Assembly: GCA_034520215.1 (NCBI GenBank)
Contig: JAXHNR010000001.1
Location: forward strand, 1,044,560-1,108,559
Reading direction: 5' to 3'
DNA from: Candidatus Krumholzibacteriota bacterium
Lineage (GTDB): Bacteria; Krumholzibacteriota; Krumholzibacteriia; Krumholzibacteriales; WJIX01
DNA length: 64,000 nucleotides
Within the stretch, counting starts at the first letter, position 1. Every line of letters begins with the position of its first letter. Under the pieces are notes generated by a model. The model searched no databases and was not told the origin of the DNA. It saw only the letters and a program-made list of their open reading frames with translations. Both the position numbers and the translations under genes were made by a program. Of this stretch, positions 34,489-43,598 are shown piece by piece.

Positions 34489-35808
34489 CTATATTTCTTC
34501 TCCTATAAATGTAAAACCTTCAAGTTTCTTGAGTTTTACATTTATAAACTCACCTTCTTTTAGACTTCCCGGATTAACGTTCACATTCCTAAAATGTGTT
34601 GTTCTTCCCTTGATGTAGTGATTTTTACCCTTTTTGGTTCTTCCGTCAAGCAGGATTTTGAATTTCCGGCCATTTAGTTTTCTAAAAATATCATAACGTA
34701 TTTCTTTTACTCTTTTATTCAGTCTCTCGAGACGTTTCTTTTTTGTATCGATACTTACGTTATCATCCATTCTGTAAGCTGCGGTTCCTTCCCTTGGTGA
34801 GTATTTAAAAGTAAAAGCTGAATCAAATCGAGTGTATTCAACCAAATCCATTGTCTTTTCAAAATCTGATTCATCTTCAGTCGGGAATCCTACAATAATA
34901 TCAGTAGTTATAGCGAGGTCTGGAACGATTTTTCTGGCTTCTTCAACACTGGAGATATAGTCTTCACGCGTATATTTTCTACCCATCAGCTTTAATATCC
35001 TGTTGCTTCCGGATTGAAGCGGAAGGTGTATATGATTACATACCCTGCTGTCGGCAGACATTAATCTGAATAATTTCATTCTTATATCTTTAGGGTGAGT
35101 AGTAAGGAAACGAATCCTGGGAATATCCGTCTCATCGAGAATCAATTCCATCAGACTGGTAAAATCAACACCTCCGTACTGATAAGCCATTACATTCTGT
35201 CCAAGTAAAGTTATTTCTTTAACTCCGTTTCCGTGCATTCTTTGTATTTCGTTAATCACGATATCCGGAGCTTTACTCCTTAAATGTCCCCTAAGATACG
35301 GGACAACACAGTAAGTACAGTAATTCTCGCACCCTCTGGTTATTGATAAAAACTTCGAGGTTTTGCTTTGCTCTTTATTACAACGTTCGGGGAGTTTATA
35401 AGTTGCGGCATGATTTCTCTCAAGAAGCATTGTGTTGGAGATTTTATCAAGATCCCCGGAAAGAATAGATACCAACTCTTTATAATTATCCGGTCCGGAT
35501 ATAATATCGATTCCGGGGACTATTTTCTTAAGCTCAACCCCCATTCTTTGAGCCATGCAACCACATACGGCAAGAATGGCGTTGTTAATTTTAGACAGTT
35601 TGTGAAGATGGTTGATTGCCCTTGTTTCAGCATGTTTTCTGATGCTGCATGTATTTACTATTATTATGTCCGCTTCCTGTGGATCTTTTATAATCCTGCT
35701 GTTTCCTTCTGTTAACAAAGCTCCGATCATCTCGGTATCGAAAGCATTCATCTGACAGCCAAAACTTTTTAGATAGATTTTTTTATTATTCATAGAGGTT
35801 GCTTTCAT
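34489..35808 (-). CDS. miaB: tRNA-i6A37 methylthiotransferase
   Basis: Radical-SAM enzyme converting i6A37 to ms2i6A37 in tRNA. The N-terminal UPF0004 domain has YLKSFGCQMNAFDTEM, and the radical-SAM cluster is GCENYCTYCVVPYLRG. TTHPKDI and the C-terminal TRAM domain follow. Its 439 residues are standard. The ATG overlaps the mtaB stop codon as ATGA, so the genes are translationally coupled; a second in-frame ATG five codons later is possible. MiaA, which makes its substrate, is encoded at 15677. Confidence 0.97.
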   Translation of the reverse strand: MKATSMNNKKIYLKSFGCQMNAFDTEMIGALLTEGNSRIIKDPQEADIIIVNTCSIRKHAETRAINHLHKLSKINNAILAVCGCMAQRMGVELKKIVPGIDIISGPDNYKELVSILSGDLDKISNTMLLERNHAATYKLPERCNKEQSKTSKFLSITRGCENYCTYCVVPYLRGHLRSKAPDIVINEIQRMHGNGVKEITLLGQNVMAYQYGGVDFTSLMELILDETDIPRIRFLTTHPKDIRMKLFRLMSADSRVCNHIHLPLQSGSNRILKLMGRKYTREDYISSVEEARKIVPDLAITTDIIVGFPTEDESDFEKTMDLVEYTRFDSAFTFKYSPREGTAAYRMDDNVSIDTKKKRLERLNKRVKEIRYDIFRKLNGRKFKILLDGRTKKGKNHYIKGRTTHFRNVNVNPGSLKEGEFINVKLKKLEGFTFIGEEI

Positions 35809-37163
35809 TTTTTGAGAAGAGGTTCACCGGTGATTTCGCCGAAAAAAACTCCGCCTCTATTCCCGCTGAACTTAACAGGTACAAGTTTACCCCTTAAATT
35901 TGCCGAGGATGCCCGTAAAATGATTTCGCAATAATTCCCTGTAATTGATTTATAAACTACTTCATCACCATCTAATTTCTCCTGCACAAGAGCGATTTCA
36001 TTGCGGTTCTTTTGAGAAAACAAAAACTCCTTTTTCTTTGCTTTACCTATTTCTATAAGTTCACGGCTCCTTTTCTTCCTGGTCTCCGGGGCTATTTTAC
36101 CGGGAAGCGACTCTGCTTTCGTTCCGGGTCTATCTGAATATGAAAAAACATGCAGGTAATTTATTGGTAATTCAGATTCGATGAGTGAACAAGTATTCTT
36201 AAAGTTTTCATCAGTCTCACCGGGAAACCCTACTATGATATCAGTGCCAATCGCCGCATCCGGCATGGAACTTACAATTTCCGTTGTTTTTTCAATATAC
36301 TGTTCAACCGTATAGGGCCTTTTCATAGCTTTAAGTACATTGTTGTCTCCACTCTGAAGAGGAATATGAAAATGAGGAGCAACTCTGTTTGTTTCAGAAA
36401 CCAGCTTAATTAATTCGGATGTAACCTCGGTAGGTTCAATACTGCTGAATCTTATACGAATACCCTCAGTGTTTTTTAGAATTTTTTTTATAAGGGTTAC
36501 AAGATCGTCGGAGAAATCACTATTTTCGCCGTAACGTCCAATATGAATTCCAGTCAACACTATCTCTTCATATCCGTTTTCCACCAAACGCTTTATTTGA
36601 CTGATTATATTGTCAGGAGCTACACTTCTGTTTCTTCCTCTCGTATAGGGTATAATACAATAGCTGCAAAAAGCGTCGCAGCCATCCTGTATCTTTATAA
36701 ATGCGCGGGAATGCCCGTGAAATACATCTATCTCGCAATCTAACAGCGGCTTGTCTTCAGTAATATCTTCGAAATTCAATTCAGTCTTATTACCGTTATC
36801 TCTGATACTTTTGAGAAGATAGGGTATGTAACTTTTATCTTTATTATTTATCAGGTGGTTTATTTCATCCATCTTCTCTAAATCTCGAGGGTTGCTTTCT
36901 ACATAACATCCTGTTGTTATAATTACCGAATCAGGGGCTTTTCTCCTCGCGCGTCTTATAGCATTTCTTGATCTGGCATCTGTTTTTCCGGTAACGGTAC
37001 ATGTGTTTATTATATAAAAATCCGCTTTTTCGTAAAATTCACGAAATTCAAACCCTATTTTCTCGAGATTAGACCGGATACATTCAGATTCGTACTGATT
37101 TAATTTGCATCCTAGTGTTTTAATTGAGAATGTGTTTCTTCTAATAACTCGTCCATTTTTCAT
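35805..37163 (-). CDS. mtaB: tRNA-t6A37 methylthiotransferase
   Basis: Radical-SAM methylthiotransferase making ms2t6A37. It is told apart from MiaB and RimO by TLGCKLNQYESE at the N-terminus and the TVTGKTDARSRNAIRRA segment. The Fe-S cluster motif is GCDAFCSYCIIPYTRG, followed by RFSSIEPTEV and a TRAM domain. Its 452 residues are normal. It starts a new unit after the rpsA terminator and overlaps miaB by 4 bp. Confidence 0.95.
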   Translation of the reverse strand: MKNGRVIRRNTFSIKTLGCKLNQYESECIRSNLEKIGFEFREFYEKADFYIINTCTVTGKTDARSRNAIRRARRKAPDSVIITTGCYVESNPRDLEKMDEINHLINNKDKSYIPYLLKSIRDNGNKTELNFEDITEDKPLLDCEIDVFHGHSRAFIKIQDGCDAFCSYCIIPYTRGRNRSVAPDNIISQIKRLVENGYEEIVLTGIHIGRYGENSDFSDDLVTLIKKILKNTEGIRIRFSSIEPTEVTSELIKLVSETNRVAPHFHIPLQSGDNNVLKAMKRPYTVEQYIEKTTEIVSSMPDAAIGTDIIVGFPGETDENFKNTCSLIESELPINYLHVFSYSDRPGTKAESLPGKIAPETRKKRSRELIEIGKAKKKEFLFSQKNRNEIALVQEKLDGDEVVYKSITGNYCEIILRASSANLRGKLVPVKFSGNRGGVFFGEITGEPLLKK

Positions 37164-37191
37164 TTTCTGATATAAACGGGTATTTAAATAA

Positions 37192-37218
37192 ATGAGGGTG
37201 GATATATACCACCCTCAT
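37192..37218 (-). terminator. Rho-independent terminator after rpsA
   Basis: A perfect 10-bp stem (ATGAGGGTGG, 37192-37201, with CCACCCTCAT, 37209-37218) has a 7-nt loop and, on the minus strand, is followed by a T-rich run (TTATTTAAATA). It begins 33 bp after the rpsA stop codon and ends the scpA-to-rpsA unit. Confidence 0.8.
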
Positions 37219-37250
37219 CAAGTTAGTAAAGACGTAGATTCATTTTAAAC

Positions 37251-39341
37251 CTACTCTTTTTCCTCTTCATTGTTTTTATCTTCAGGTTTATCAGCTGAAG
37301 TTTCGTCGTCCCCGGAAAGTTCCTCTTCTTTCGAAGCTTCTTCTGTTTCTTCTTGAGGTTCTTTCACTTCTTCTGCTTCCTCCTTTTCTGAAGCAGGCGT
37401 TTCTTCAACGCTTGTCTTGTCCTGAGATTCTACTTCATCACTTTCCTTGTCATCTTCTCCTTCAACGAAATCATCTTCTTTCACATTAACTTCGGAAGCC
37501 TTATCTTCCTCAATATCCTTTTCGTCTTTTGGAACCTCAGGTTCGTTTTCGTCCAACAGTTCTGATGGATCAGGGGTCTTCAACGCTTCCAGGAATTCAT
37601 TATATTCCGATTCATCCTTATCCTCAAAGTAAGCGTTTATGCTCAAAACAATTTTTTTGTTGGATGGATCCATTTTTATAACCTTCAACGGAACCTTGGA
37701 ATCCGTATCGAAATAAAGTGAAGGCTTTTTCAAATTCTCCAGACCCATATGAGACAGTGGGACAAAGCCTTCAACATTATCTTTTATTTCAACCACGGCT
37801 CCGCGGTCGAGTAACCTGGATATTTTCCCCTCGGTTTCTTTGCCGACGGTAAATTCCTCCGCGAGTTTATCCCACGGATTCTCCTTGACCTGTTTTATCC
37901 CGAGACTTATTCGTCTTTTATCACTGTCAATATCGAGAACTACAACCTCTACTTCCTGTCCCTTCTTAAGCACTTCGGAAGGATGGCGCACCCTTTTTGC
38001 CCAAGACATATCAGAAATATGCACAAGGCCGTCTATTCCGTCTTCTATTTCTACAAATGCGCCAAAGTTCGTGAGGTTTCTTACCTTCCCGATAAGTTTT
38101 GTGCCAGGCGAGTACTTCTTCTCCAGAGATTTCCACGGATCGGGTTCAAGCTGTTTCAAGCCCAGGGAAATTTTTTCATTTTTCTTATCAACATTTAATA
38201 CAACGGCCTCGATCTGGTCGCATATTCCTACAACCTTTGAGGGATGTTTTACATGCCGTGTCCAGGACATCTCGGAGATATGAATGAGGCCTTCAACACC
38301 TTTCTCAAGTTCTACAAAAGCCCCGTAATCAGTTATTGAAACAACCTTCCCCTTGACTGTTTCGCCCACAGGAAATTTTTCTTCAACGTCTTCCCACGGG
38401 TAAGGTGTAAGCTGCTTGAGCCCCAGGGAAATTCTTTCACGTTCTTTATCAAAATCAAGGATTTTAACCTGAAGCTTGTCGCCTATAGCGACGAACTCAG
38501 AAGGATGGCTTATTCTGCCCCACGTGAGGTCTGTTAGATGTAGTAGCCCGTCAATTCCGCCTAGATCGACAAACGCTCCAAAGTCAGTTATATTCTTCAC
38601 TATACCTTCGCGAACTTCTCCAACTTCAAGATCGCTTAGAAGTTTGTCCTTTTCTTTTTCACGGCGTTTCTCAAGTACAATGCGTCTCGATACTACTATA
38701 TTACGCCTGCGTTTGTTAATTTTAATGATTCGGCATTCGAGTTCTTCGCCTATTAGTTCCTCGAGGTTGGGTATTTGTCTTAAAGCTATTTGTGAGCCGG
38801 GAAGAAAAGCGTCAACTCCCATCAACTTTATCATCAAACCGCCCTTGATTCTTCTGTCAACAGTAGCTTTGACAGTTTCCGCGTTGTCATAGGCGTCCTT
38901 AATAGCGTTCCAAGCTTTATGGAAATCAGCTTTCTTCTTTGAAAGAACTACAAGCCCATCCTGGTTTTCAAGCTTTTCAAGAAATACATCAAATTCGTCC
39001 CCCGCTTTAACTTCTTTGCAGTCCTGAAACTGATCAATAGGGATAGCTCCTTCGCTTTTGAACCCTATGTCGAGAACGACTTCCTTTTCATCTACAGAAT
39101 AAACCTTTCCCTTGACTATTCTGCCTTCCTTGAGCTGAACTATTTCTATATTCTCGTCAAGTGATCCGTCAGGTGAGAAAATATCTTTCTCGCTTTCTTT
39201 ACTAAGCTCATCACTTGGTACCTGTCCAAATTCTTGCAAATAACTGGTTTTCCCGTTACTTTTGTTATCACCTTCTTTCTTTTTTGTATTTTTTTCTTCG
39301 GGGATATTCCCCTTTTCAAGATCTACCTGTTCGTTCTCCAT
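37251..39341 (-). CDS. rpsA: 30S ribosomal protein S1 with long acidic C-terminal tail
   Basis: A 696-residue S1 protein with six S1 (OB-fold) domains: two N-terminal ribosome-binding ones and four RNA-binding ones with the repeated signature GAFVDLGG..GLLHLTDL or GAFVEIEDGIDGLVHISDM. About 120 residues follow the sixth domain and are almost entirely Glu, Asp, Lys and Ser, with stretches such as KEEEAEEVKE-type runs. Typical six-domain S1 proteins are about 550-570 residues, so this tail is extra. AAAGGAG lies 11 nt before the ATG. It is the last gene of the scpA-rpsA unit, next to ispH and cmk as in many Clostridia. Confidence 0.96.
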   Translation of the reverse strand: MENEQVDLEKGNIPEEKNTKKKEGDNKSNGKTSYLQEFGQVPSDELSKESEKDIFSPDGSLDENIEIVQLKEGRIVKGKVYSVDEKEVVLDIGFKSEGAIPIDQFQDCKEVKAGDEFDVFLEKLENQDGLVVLSKKKADFHKAWNAIKDAYDNAETVKATVDRRIKGGLMIKLMGVDAFLPGSQIALRQIPNLEELIGEELECRIIKINKRRRNIVVSRRIVLEKRREKEKDKLLSDLEVGEVREGIVKNITDFGAFVDLGGIDGLLHLTDLTWGRISHPSEFVAIGDKLQVKILDFDKERERISLGLKQLTPYPWEDVEEKFPVGETVKGKVVSITDYGAFVELEKGVEGLIHISEMSWTRHVKHPSKVVGICDQIEAVVLNVDKKNEKISLGLKQLEPDPWKSLEKKYSPGTKLIGKVRNLTNFGAFVEIEDGIDGLVHISDMSWAKRVRHPSEVLKKGQEVEVVVLDIDSDKRRISLGIKQVKENPWDKLAEEFTVGKETEGKISRLLDRGAVVEIKDNVEGFVPLSHMGLENLKKPSLYFDTDSKVPLKVIKMDPSNKKIVLSINAYFEDKDESEYNEFLEALKTPDPSELLDENEPEVPKDEKDIEEDKASEVNVKEDDFVEGEDDKESDEVESQDKTSVEETPASEKEEAEEVKEPQEETEEASKEEELSGDDETSADKPEDKNNEEEKE

Positions 39342-39424
39342 TAATAAATCGCTCCTTTCGTATTTTTGTAGTTTATGATAGGTAGTTTCGTCGCTATACG
39401 CAAGCTAATTCTACTATAACTTTT

Positions 39425-40288
39425 CTAGCCGGAAGCCGCCAGTTCACTGAGTTTCTTCTCAACATCTTCGATCACCCAATCTGGTGTTGATGTACCCGTG
39501 GTCAGTCCAATTTTATCTACACCTTCAAACCAGCCGGGATCGATCTCAGCCGCAACCTCGATATGCTTGGAAGAAATGGCGTTTTCAAGACACATCATGT
39601 GCAGCCGTTTTGTATTTGAGCTTTTCTTACCCCCTACAACCAGCATCATATCAACTTCATTTGCAATACTCATAGTAGCTATTTGCCTTCTGACAGTAGC
39701 CTGGCATATAGTGTCATAGACTATAAGATCCGGTATATGGTTTTTCAGTACTTCAATAACTAAATCTGATTTTTCCCTTGAGAATGTGGTCTGTGTAATT
39801 ACGCCTGCATTGGACAGAGATGAAAGAGACTCGGCTTCTTCAATGGATTTTATTACAATAGGTTTATTCGGGACATGTCCCGAGATTCCTATCACCTCGG
39901 GATGGTCGCTGTGTCCTATTATTATTACAGGCCGGTCTTGAGAGTAAAGCCTCTGGACGTATTCTTGGCTTCTTTTTACAAAGGGGCATGTCGTATCTAT
40001 TAGATTTATTTTCCTTCGGCGCGCGGTATCAAAAATATCCCGTTGAACTCCGTGAGCTCTTATCACGACAGTATCTCCTTCGCTGACATCAAAAAGGGAT
40101 TTTGCCGACTTAACTCCCATATTCTTAATTTTTTGAACTGCTTGAGGGTTATGGATTATCTCGCCGAGTGTGTAAATATTATCGCCCCCGTACTTGCTGA
40201 CCCCTTCCATAAGAAGCTTTATAGCTCTTTTTACCCCAAAGCAGTAACCCATGTGAGGAGATGTAATTATCTTGAATTTTTCATTCAC
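39425..40288 (-). CDS. ispH: 4-hydroxy-3-methylbut-2-enyl diphosphate reductase
   Basis: Last enzyme of the MEP isoprenoid pathway (LytB), a 4Fe-4S protein making IPP and DMAPP. The three cluster cysteines are visible in GYCFGVKRAI (Cys16), TTCPFVKRSQ and DTICQATVRRQ. LGEIIHNPQAV, IGHSDHPEVIGISGH and TTGTSTPDWVIEDV are further signatures. Its 287 residues are typical. The GTG start overlaps the end of the cmk/plsC gene by 8 bp. DMAPP made here is also the donor for MiaA. Confidence 0.97.
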   Translation of the reverse strand: MNEKFKIITSPHMGYCFGVKRAIKLLMEGVSKYGGDNIYTLGEIIHNPQAVQKIKNMGVKSAKSLFDVSEGDTVVIRAHGVQRDIFDTARRRKINLIDTTCPFVKRSQEYVQRLYSQDRPVIIIGHSDHPEVIGISGHVPNKPIVIKSIEEAESLSSLSNAGVITQTTFSREKSDLVIEVLKNHIPDLIVYDTICQATVRRQIATMSIANEVDMMLVVGGKKSSNTKRLHMMCLENAISSKHIEVAAEIDPGWFEGVDKIGLTTGTSTPDWVIEDVEKKLSELAASG

Positions 40289-41630
40289 TTTTAAGCATCC
40301 TCATTTCTTCTATAATCATTGAAGATATTATTCTGTAATCTCTTTTCCTGTCGTCAGATTCATAGCTGTCATTTAGTAATATCGGCGGTCCTATAATCAA
40401 TTCCAGTTTTTCACGTCTCAGCATTGCTCTAAGCAAGTGGTTCGAACCTCTAAGATAAACTGGTATTATACTGGCCCGCGCGCGCATAGCAATAAATCCT
40501 ATGCCCACTTTTAACTCTTCAACCATATTGTCCTTCGACCTCGTACCCTGCGGAAACATAAGTATCGATTCTTTTTCTTTCAACTTATTTATTACTGTGG
40601 AAAGAGCACTCCTGTCGAAGCTATCCCTATCAATTGGGACAGCACGGTATTTTCTTAGCAGGGCGGAAAAAACCGGAGTTTCGAAAAGCTCTTTTTTGGC
40701 AAGTATCCATAACTTTCTTTTTAAAGAGGTGGCAACTATGGGAGGATCGCTCAAAGAACTATGATTGCTGGCGAAAATAAAACCGCCCTTGTACTTCAGG
40801 TTTTCTTTTCCGTATATTTTAAGTCCGAATATAAATCTATAAAGGAATCTTACAAGGAATATCGTAAATCTGTAATACAATTCCCCACAGAAAGGATATT
40901 CTTTATCACTCTCAAATCCTATTTTCTCAAGATATTCAGCTCTCTTCAAAACACGATCTTCAACCATAGTTACTTGTTCTTGTATGGTAATACCTGATGT
41001 ATCAACAACTAACGACCCCGGAGATTTAACAAGAGGACTCATTTCCCTGGATGAATCAATTGAATCTCTTTTTAATATATTTTCTCTTATCTTTTCAGAA
41101 TCGAAGTCCAGCCCCATAGATTTCAGTTGAGCTGCTCTTCTCGTTACTCTGGCGTCTATATCGGCAACCAGAAATGTTTTGAAATGCGCGTAAGGAAAAA
41201 CAACTGTCCCAAGATCACGGCCCTCGGCTACTATCCCTCCATCTTTTGCTATCTTTCTCTGTAGTTTTACCATCTCGCGCCGCACGCAACCAAGCCGGCT
41301 GATTTTTGAAACCGAATTGGAAACCTTAGAGTCTCTTATCTCTTTTTCAATAGTTTTACCATTTAAAAGAATAACTTTCTTACCTTCAACATCGCCGAAT
41401 TCCAGGTTGATTCCTTCTACTATTTCAGCGATACCTTTTATATCCTCTGGATCTACTCCATTTTCAAGAACGGCGTAAGTAACTGCCCTGTACATGGCTC
41501 CCGTATCGAGATAAGTTAAATTAAGCCTTTCAGCAAGCAATGACGCTGTAGTGCTTTTCCCTGAACCCGCGGGCCCGTCAATAGTTATGATCATCTTGCT
41601 GACGATTTTATGCTGTATTTTCTCATTCAT
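40281..41630 (-). CDS. Cytidylate kinase / 1-acylglycerol-3-phosphate acyltransferase fusion
   Basis: One uninterrupted frame of about 449 residues joins two enzymes. The N-terminal half is cytidylate kinase: P-loop ITIDGPAGSGKST, YLDTGAMYRAVTYAV, GIVAEGRDLGTVVFP and RDSIDSSREMSPL. The C-terminal half is a PlsC-type acyltransferase with the catalytic NHSSLSDP (HX4D) and FPQGTRS motifs. The pieces are separate neighbours (cmk, plsC) in many bacteria, so this is a gene fusion. The start is uncertain: ATG at 41630 is used, ATG at 41594 begins right at the kinase homology, and a TTG at 41666 is possible. It overlaps ispH. Confidence 0.92.
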   Translation of the reverse strand: MNEKIQHKIVSKMIITIDGPAGSGKSTTASLLAERLNLTYLDTGAMYRAVTYAVLENGVDPEDIKGIAEIVEGINLEFGDVEGKKVILLNGKTIEKEIRDSKVSNSVSKISRLGCVRREMVKLQRKIAKDGGIVAEGRDLGTVVFPYAHFKTFLVADIDARVTRRAAQLKSMGLDFDSEKIRENILKRDSIDSSREMSPLVKSPGSLVVDTSGITIQEQVTMVEDRVLKRAEYLEKIGFESDKEYPFCGELYYRFTIFLVRFLYRFIFGLKIYGKENLKYKGGFIFASNHSSLSDPPIVATSLKRKLWILAKKELFETPVFSALLRKYRAVPIDRDSFDRSALSTVINKLKEKESILMFPQGTRSKDNMVEELKVGIGFIAMRARASIIPVYLRGSNHLLRAMLRREKLELIIGPPILLNDSYESDDRKRDYRIISSMIIEEMRMLKSE

Positions 41631-41745
41631 CCTGCTCTTAATTACCCTCTTTGAATATAGAACCAACGCGAAATTATAATAATCGATAATGCAATAAGTA
41701 GAATAATCTTACTTCTGAAAAAATCCCTTTATCTACCAGTGGAGT

Positions 41746-42849
41746 TTAATTTATTATTGACTTTAACTCCTCTAGAAATCTTGCGTTCTCATGCGGAGTG
41801 CCTATCGTGACCCTTATTGAATTCTCTCCGAGACCGAAAGGCTTCATACTTCTGACAATAACACCCCTTTCCATTAGTTTTTCAACTATCCCGGTTTCAA
41901 GTTGTTCAGACGGTACGGCAAGCAGGAAATTGGTTTGAGAATGAGGTACGGTAAATCCAAACTTTCTCAGCTCACTTGCCACAAGCTCCATCTGTTCTGA
42001 ATTTTCTTCCAAGCGGCTTTTTAATTTTTCTGTATATTTCAGAGCAGTTCTCGCGGCTGCCTGAGCCACTCTGTTTACGTTAAATGGCTGCCTTACCCTA
42101 TGCAGGCATTTAACAAGGCCTGGATGTGATATTGAGTATCCTACCCTCAGCCCCGCCAATGAGTAAAACTTTGAGAAGGTCCTGAGTATAACAAGGTTAT
42201 CCATAGATTTAAGCAACTCTACAGTGTCAGGAAAATCATCGGCTGTCACAAATTCATAGTAGGCCTCATCAAATACTACGATAATATTATCTGCCAGACC
42301 CTGAAGGAATTCAGCCACTTCATCAGCTGAGACATATGTGCTTGTGGGGTTATTCGGATTGCATAAAAAGACCATTTTTGTTCTGGGCGTTATGCTGTCT
42401 TTCATTTTTTTCAGGTCCATGCGGTAATTCTTCAGAGGAACCCTAACTTCCTTTACTCCCGCAAGCTTTATAATAAGGGGATAGGCAATAAAACTTGGAA
42501 ACGGGTATACAACCTCTTCATTGCTGTTTACAAACCCCCTTACGAGAAGATCGAGGATCTCGTTTGATCCGTTACCCACAAATATATTCTCCTGCTTGAC
42601 TCCGATATGCTCTGCCAGGTCTCTGGAGAGATAATGAGAACCGGAATTAGGATATCTGTTTATGAAATCAGCTTCTTCGGCTATAGCCTTTTTGATTTCC
42701 TCAATGGCTTCTCTAGGGTTTTCATTGGAAGCGAGTTTTATTATTTCGCCCTCAATATTCTTTTCTCTTCTAAGTTCTTCTATCGGTTTTCCCGGAATGT
42801 ATGGTTTCAAGTCTTCCAAATGGGGCCTCATTAGACTTTTGAAATTCAT
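41746..42849 (-). CDS. hisC: Histidinol-phosphate aminotransferase
   Basis: PLP-dependent class I/II aminotransferase, 367 residues. It has KLASNENP near the N-terminus, GNGSNEILDLL, FLCNPNNPTSTYV, DEAYYEF and the PLP-binding Lys in RTFSKFYSLAGLRVG. No other histidine gene is nearby, so related aromatic or imidazole-type substrates cannot be excluded. AAAGGAG lies 5 nt before the ATG, and the ATG overlaps the rluB stop codon as ATGA. Confidence 0.92.
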   Translation of the reverse strand: MNFKSLMRPHLEDLKPYIPGKPIEELRREKNIEGEIIKLASNENPREAIEEIKKAIAEEADFINRYPNSGSHYLSRDLAEHIGVKQENIFVGNGSNEILDLLVRGFVNSNEEVVYPFPSFIAYPLIIKLAGVKEVRVPLKNYRMDLKKMKDSITPRTKMVFLCNPNNPTSTYVSADEVAEFLQGLADNIIVVFDEAYYEFVTADDFPDTVELLKSMDNLVILRTFSKFYSLAGLRVGYSISHPGLVKCLHRVRQPFNVNRVAQAAARTALKYTEKLKSRLEENSEQMELVASELRKFGFTVPHSQTNFLLAVPSEQLETGIVEKLMERGVIVRSMKPFGLGENSIRVTIGTPHENARFLEELKSIIN

Positions 42850-43598
42850 TTATTCTCCTTTATTGTTACTCCTGTTTTTTCTCTCAATAAATTTTCTTCA
42901 CTCTCCGACAGAGTTCTGATTTCTCCGATCTTTAGGTTGTCGAATTCCAGCCCTCCAATGCTCTTTCTATTCAAACTAATCACCTTATGGCCAATAGCAT
43001 CAAACATTCTTTTGATCTGTCTATTTTTCCCTTCTCTTATTGTGACTTCGATGTCCGAGAATTTTGATGAAATTCTTTTTGTTTCAACTTTACAGGGGGC
43101 TGTTATGTAGCCTCCAATGTCTATGCCTCCCGACACGTTTCTTAAATCGTTCCTGCCAATCTTTCCTTTCACTCTGACCTGATATATCTTTGGTATCTCG
43201 TGTTTCGGATGAGTCAATCTGTAAGCTAGATCACCGTCATCAGTAAGCAATATAACTCCGGTTGTATCGATATCCAATCTTCCTACCGGATATAACCTTT
43301 CTGAATATCCCTCTTCTCTCGCAATATCGATTACTGTTTTTCTTCCACGGTTATCGCTCGCCGAAGACAGAACTCCGGCGGGTTTATTAAGAACAAGAAG
43401 GGTTTTTTCTTGCTTGTATTTAATTTCTTTTCCGTCAAATACGACAATATCTTTTTCAGGTTCAACTTTTAATGAAAGTCTGTTAACAGGATTGCCGTTT
43501 ACTTTCACTGATCCGTTGAGTATAAATTTTTCACATTTTCTTCTTGAACCAAGTCCCGCGCCCGCGAGATAGCGGTTTATCCTGATTTTATTCGTCAT
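42846..43598 (-). CDS. rluB: Ribosomal large-subunit pseudouridine synthase (RluB/RsuA family)
   Basis: A 250-residue pseudouridine synthase. The N-terminal S4 domain (RINRYLAGAGLGSRRKCEKF) is followed by the catalytic domain with LLVLNKPAGVLSS, the catalytic Asp in PVGRLDIDTTGVILLTDDG, and EGKNRQIKRMFDAIGHKV. RluB is favoured over RsuA from the scpA-scpB-rluB context. I used the ATG at 43598, where S4 homology begins; it overlaps scpB by 11 bp. Confidence 0.93.
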   Translation of the reverse strand: MTNKIRINRYLAGAGLGSRRKCEKFILNGSVKVNGNPVNRLSLKVEPEKDIVVFDGKEIKYKQEKTLLVLNKPAGVLSSASDNRGRKTVIDIAREEGYSERLYPVGRLDIDTTGVILLTDDGDLAYRLTHPKHEIPKIYQVRVKGKIGRNDLRNVSGGIDIGGYITAPCKVETKRISSKFSDIEVTIREGKNRQIKRMFDAIGHKVISLNRKSIGGLEFDNLKIGEIRTLSESEENLLREKTGVTIKENK

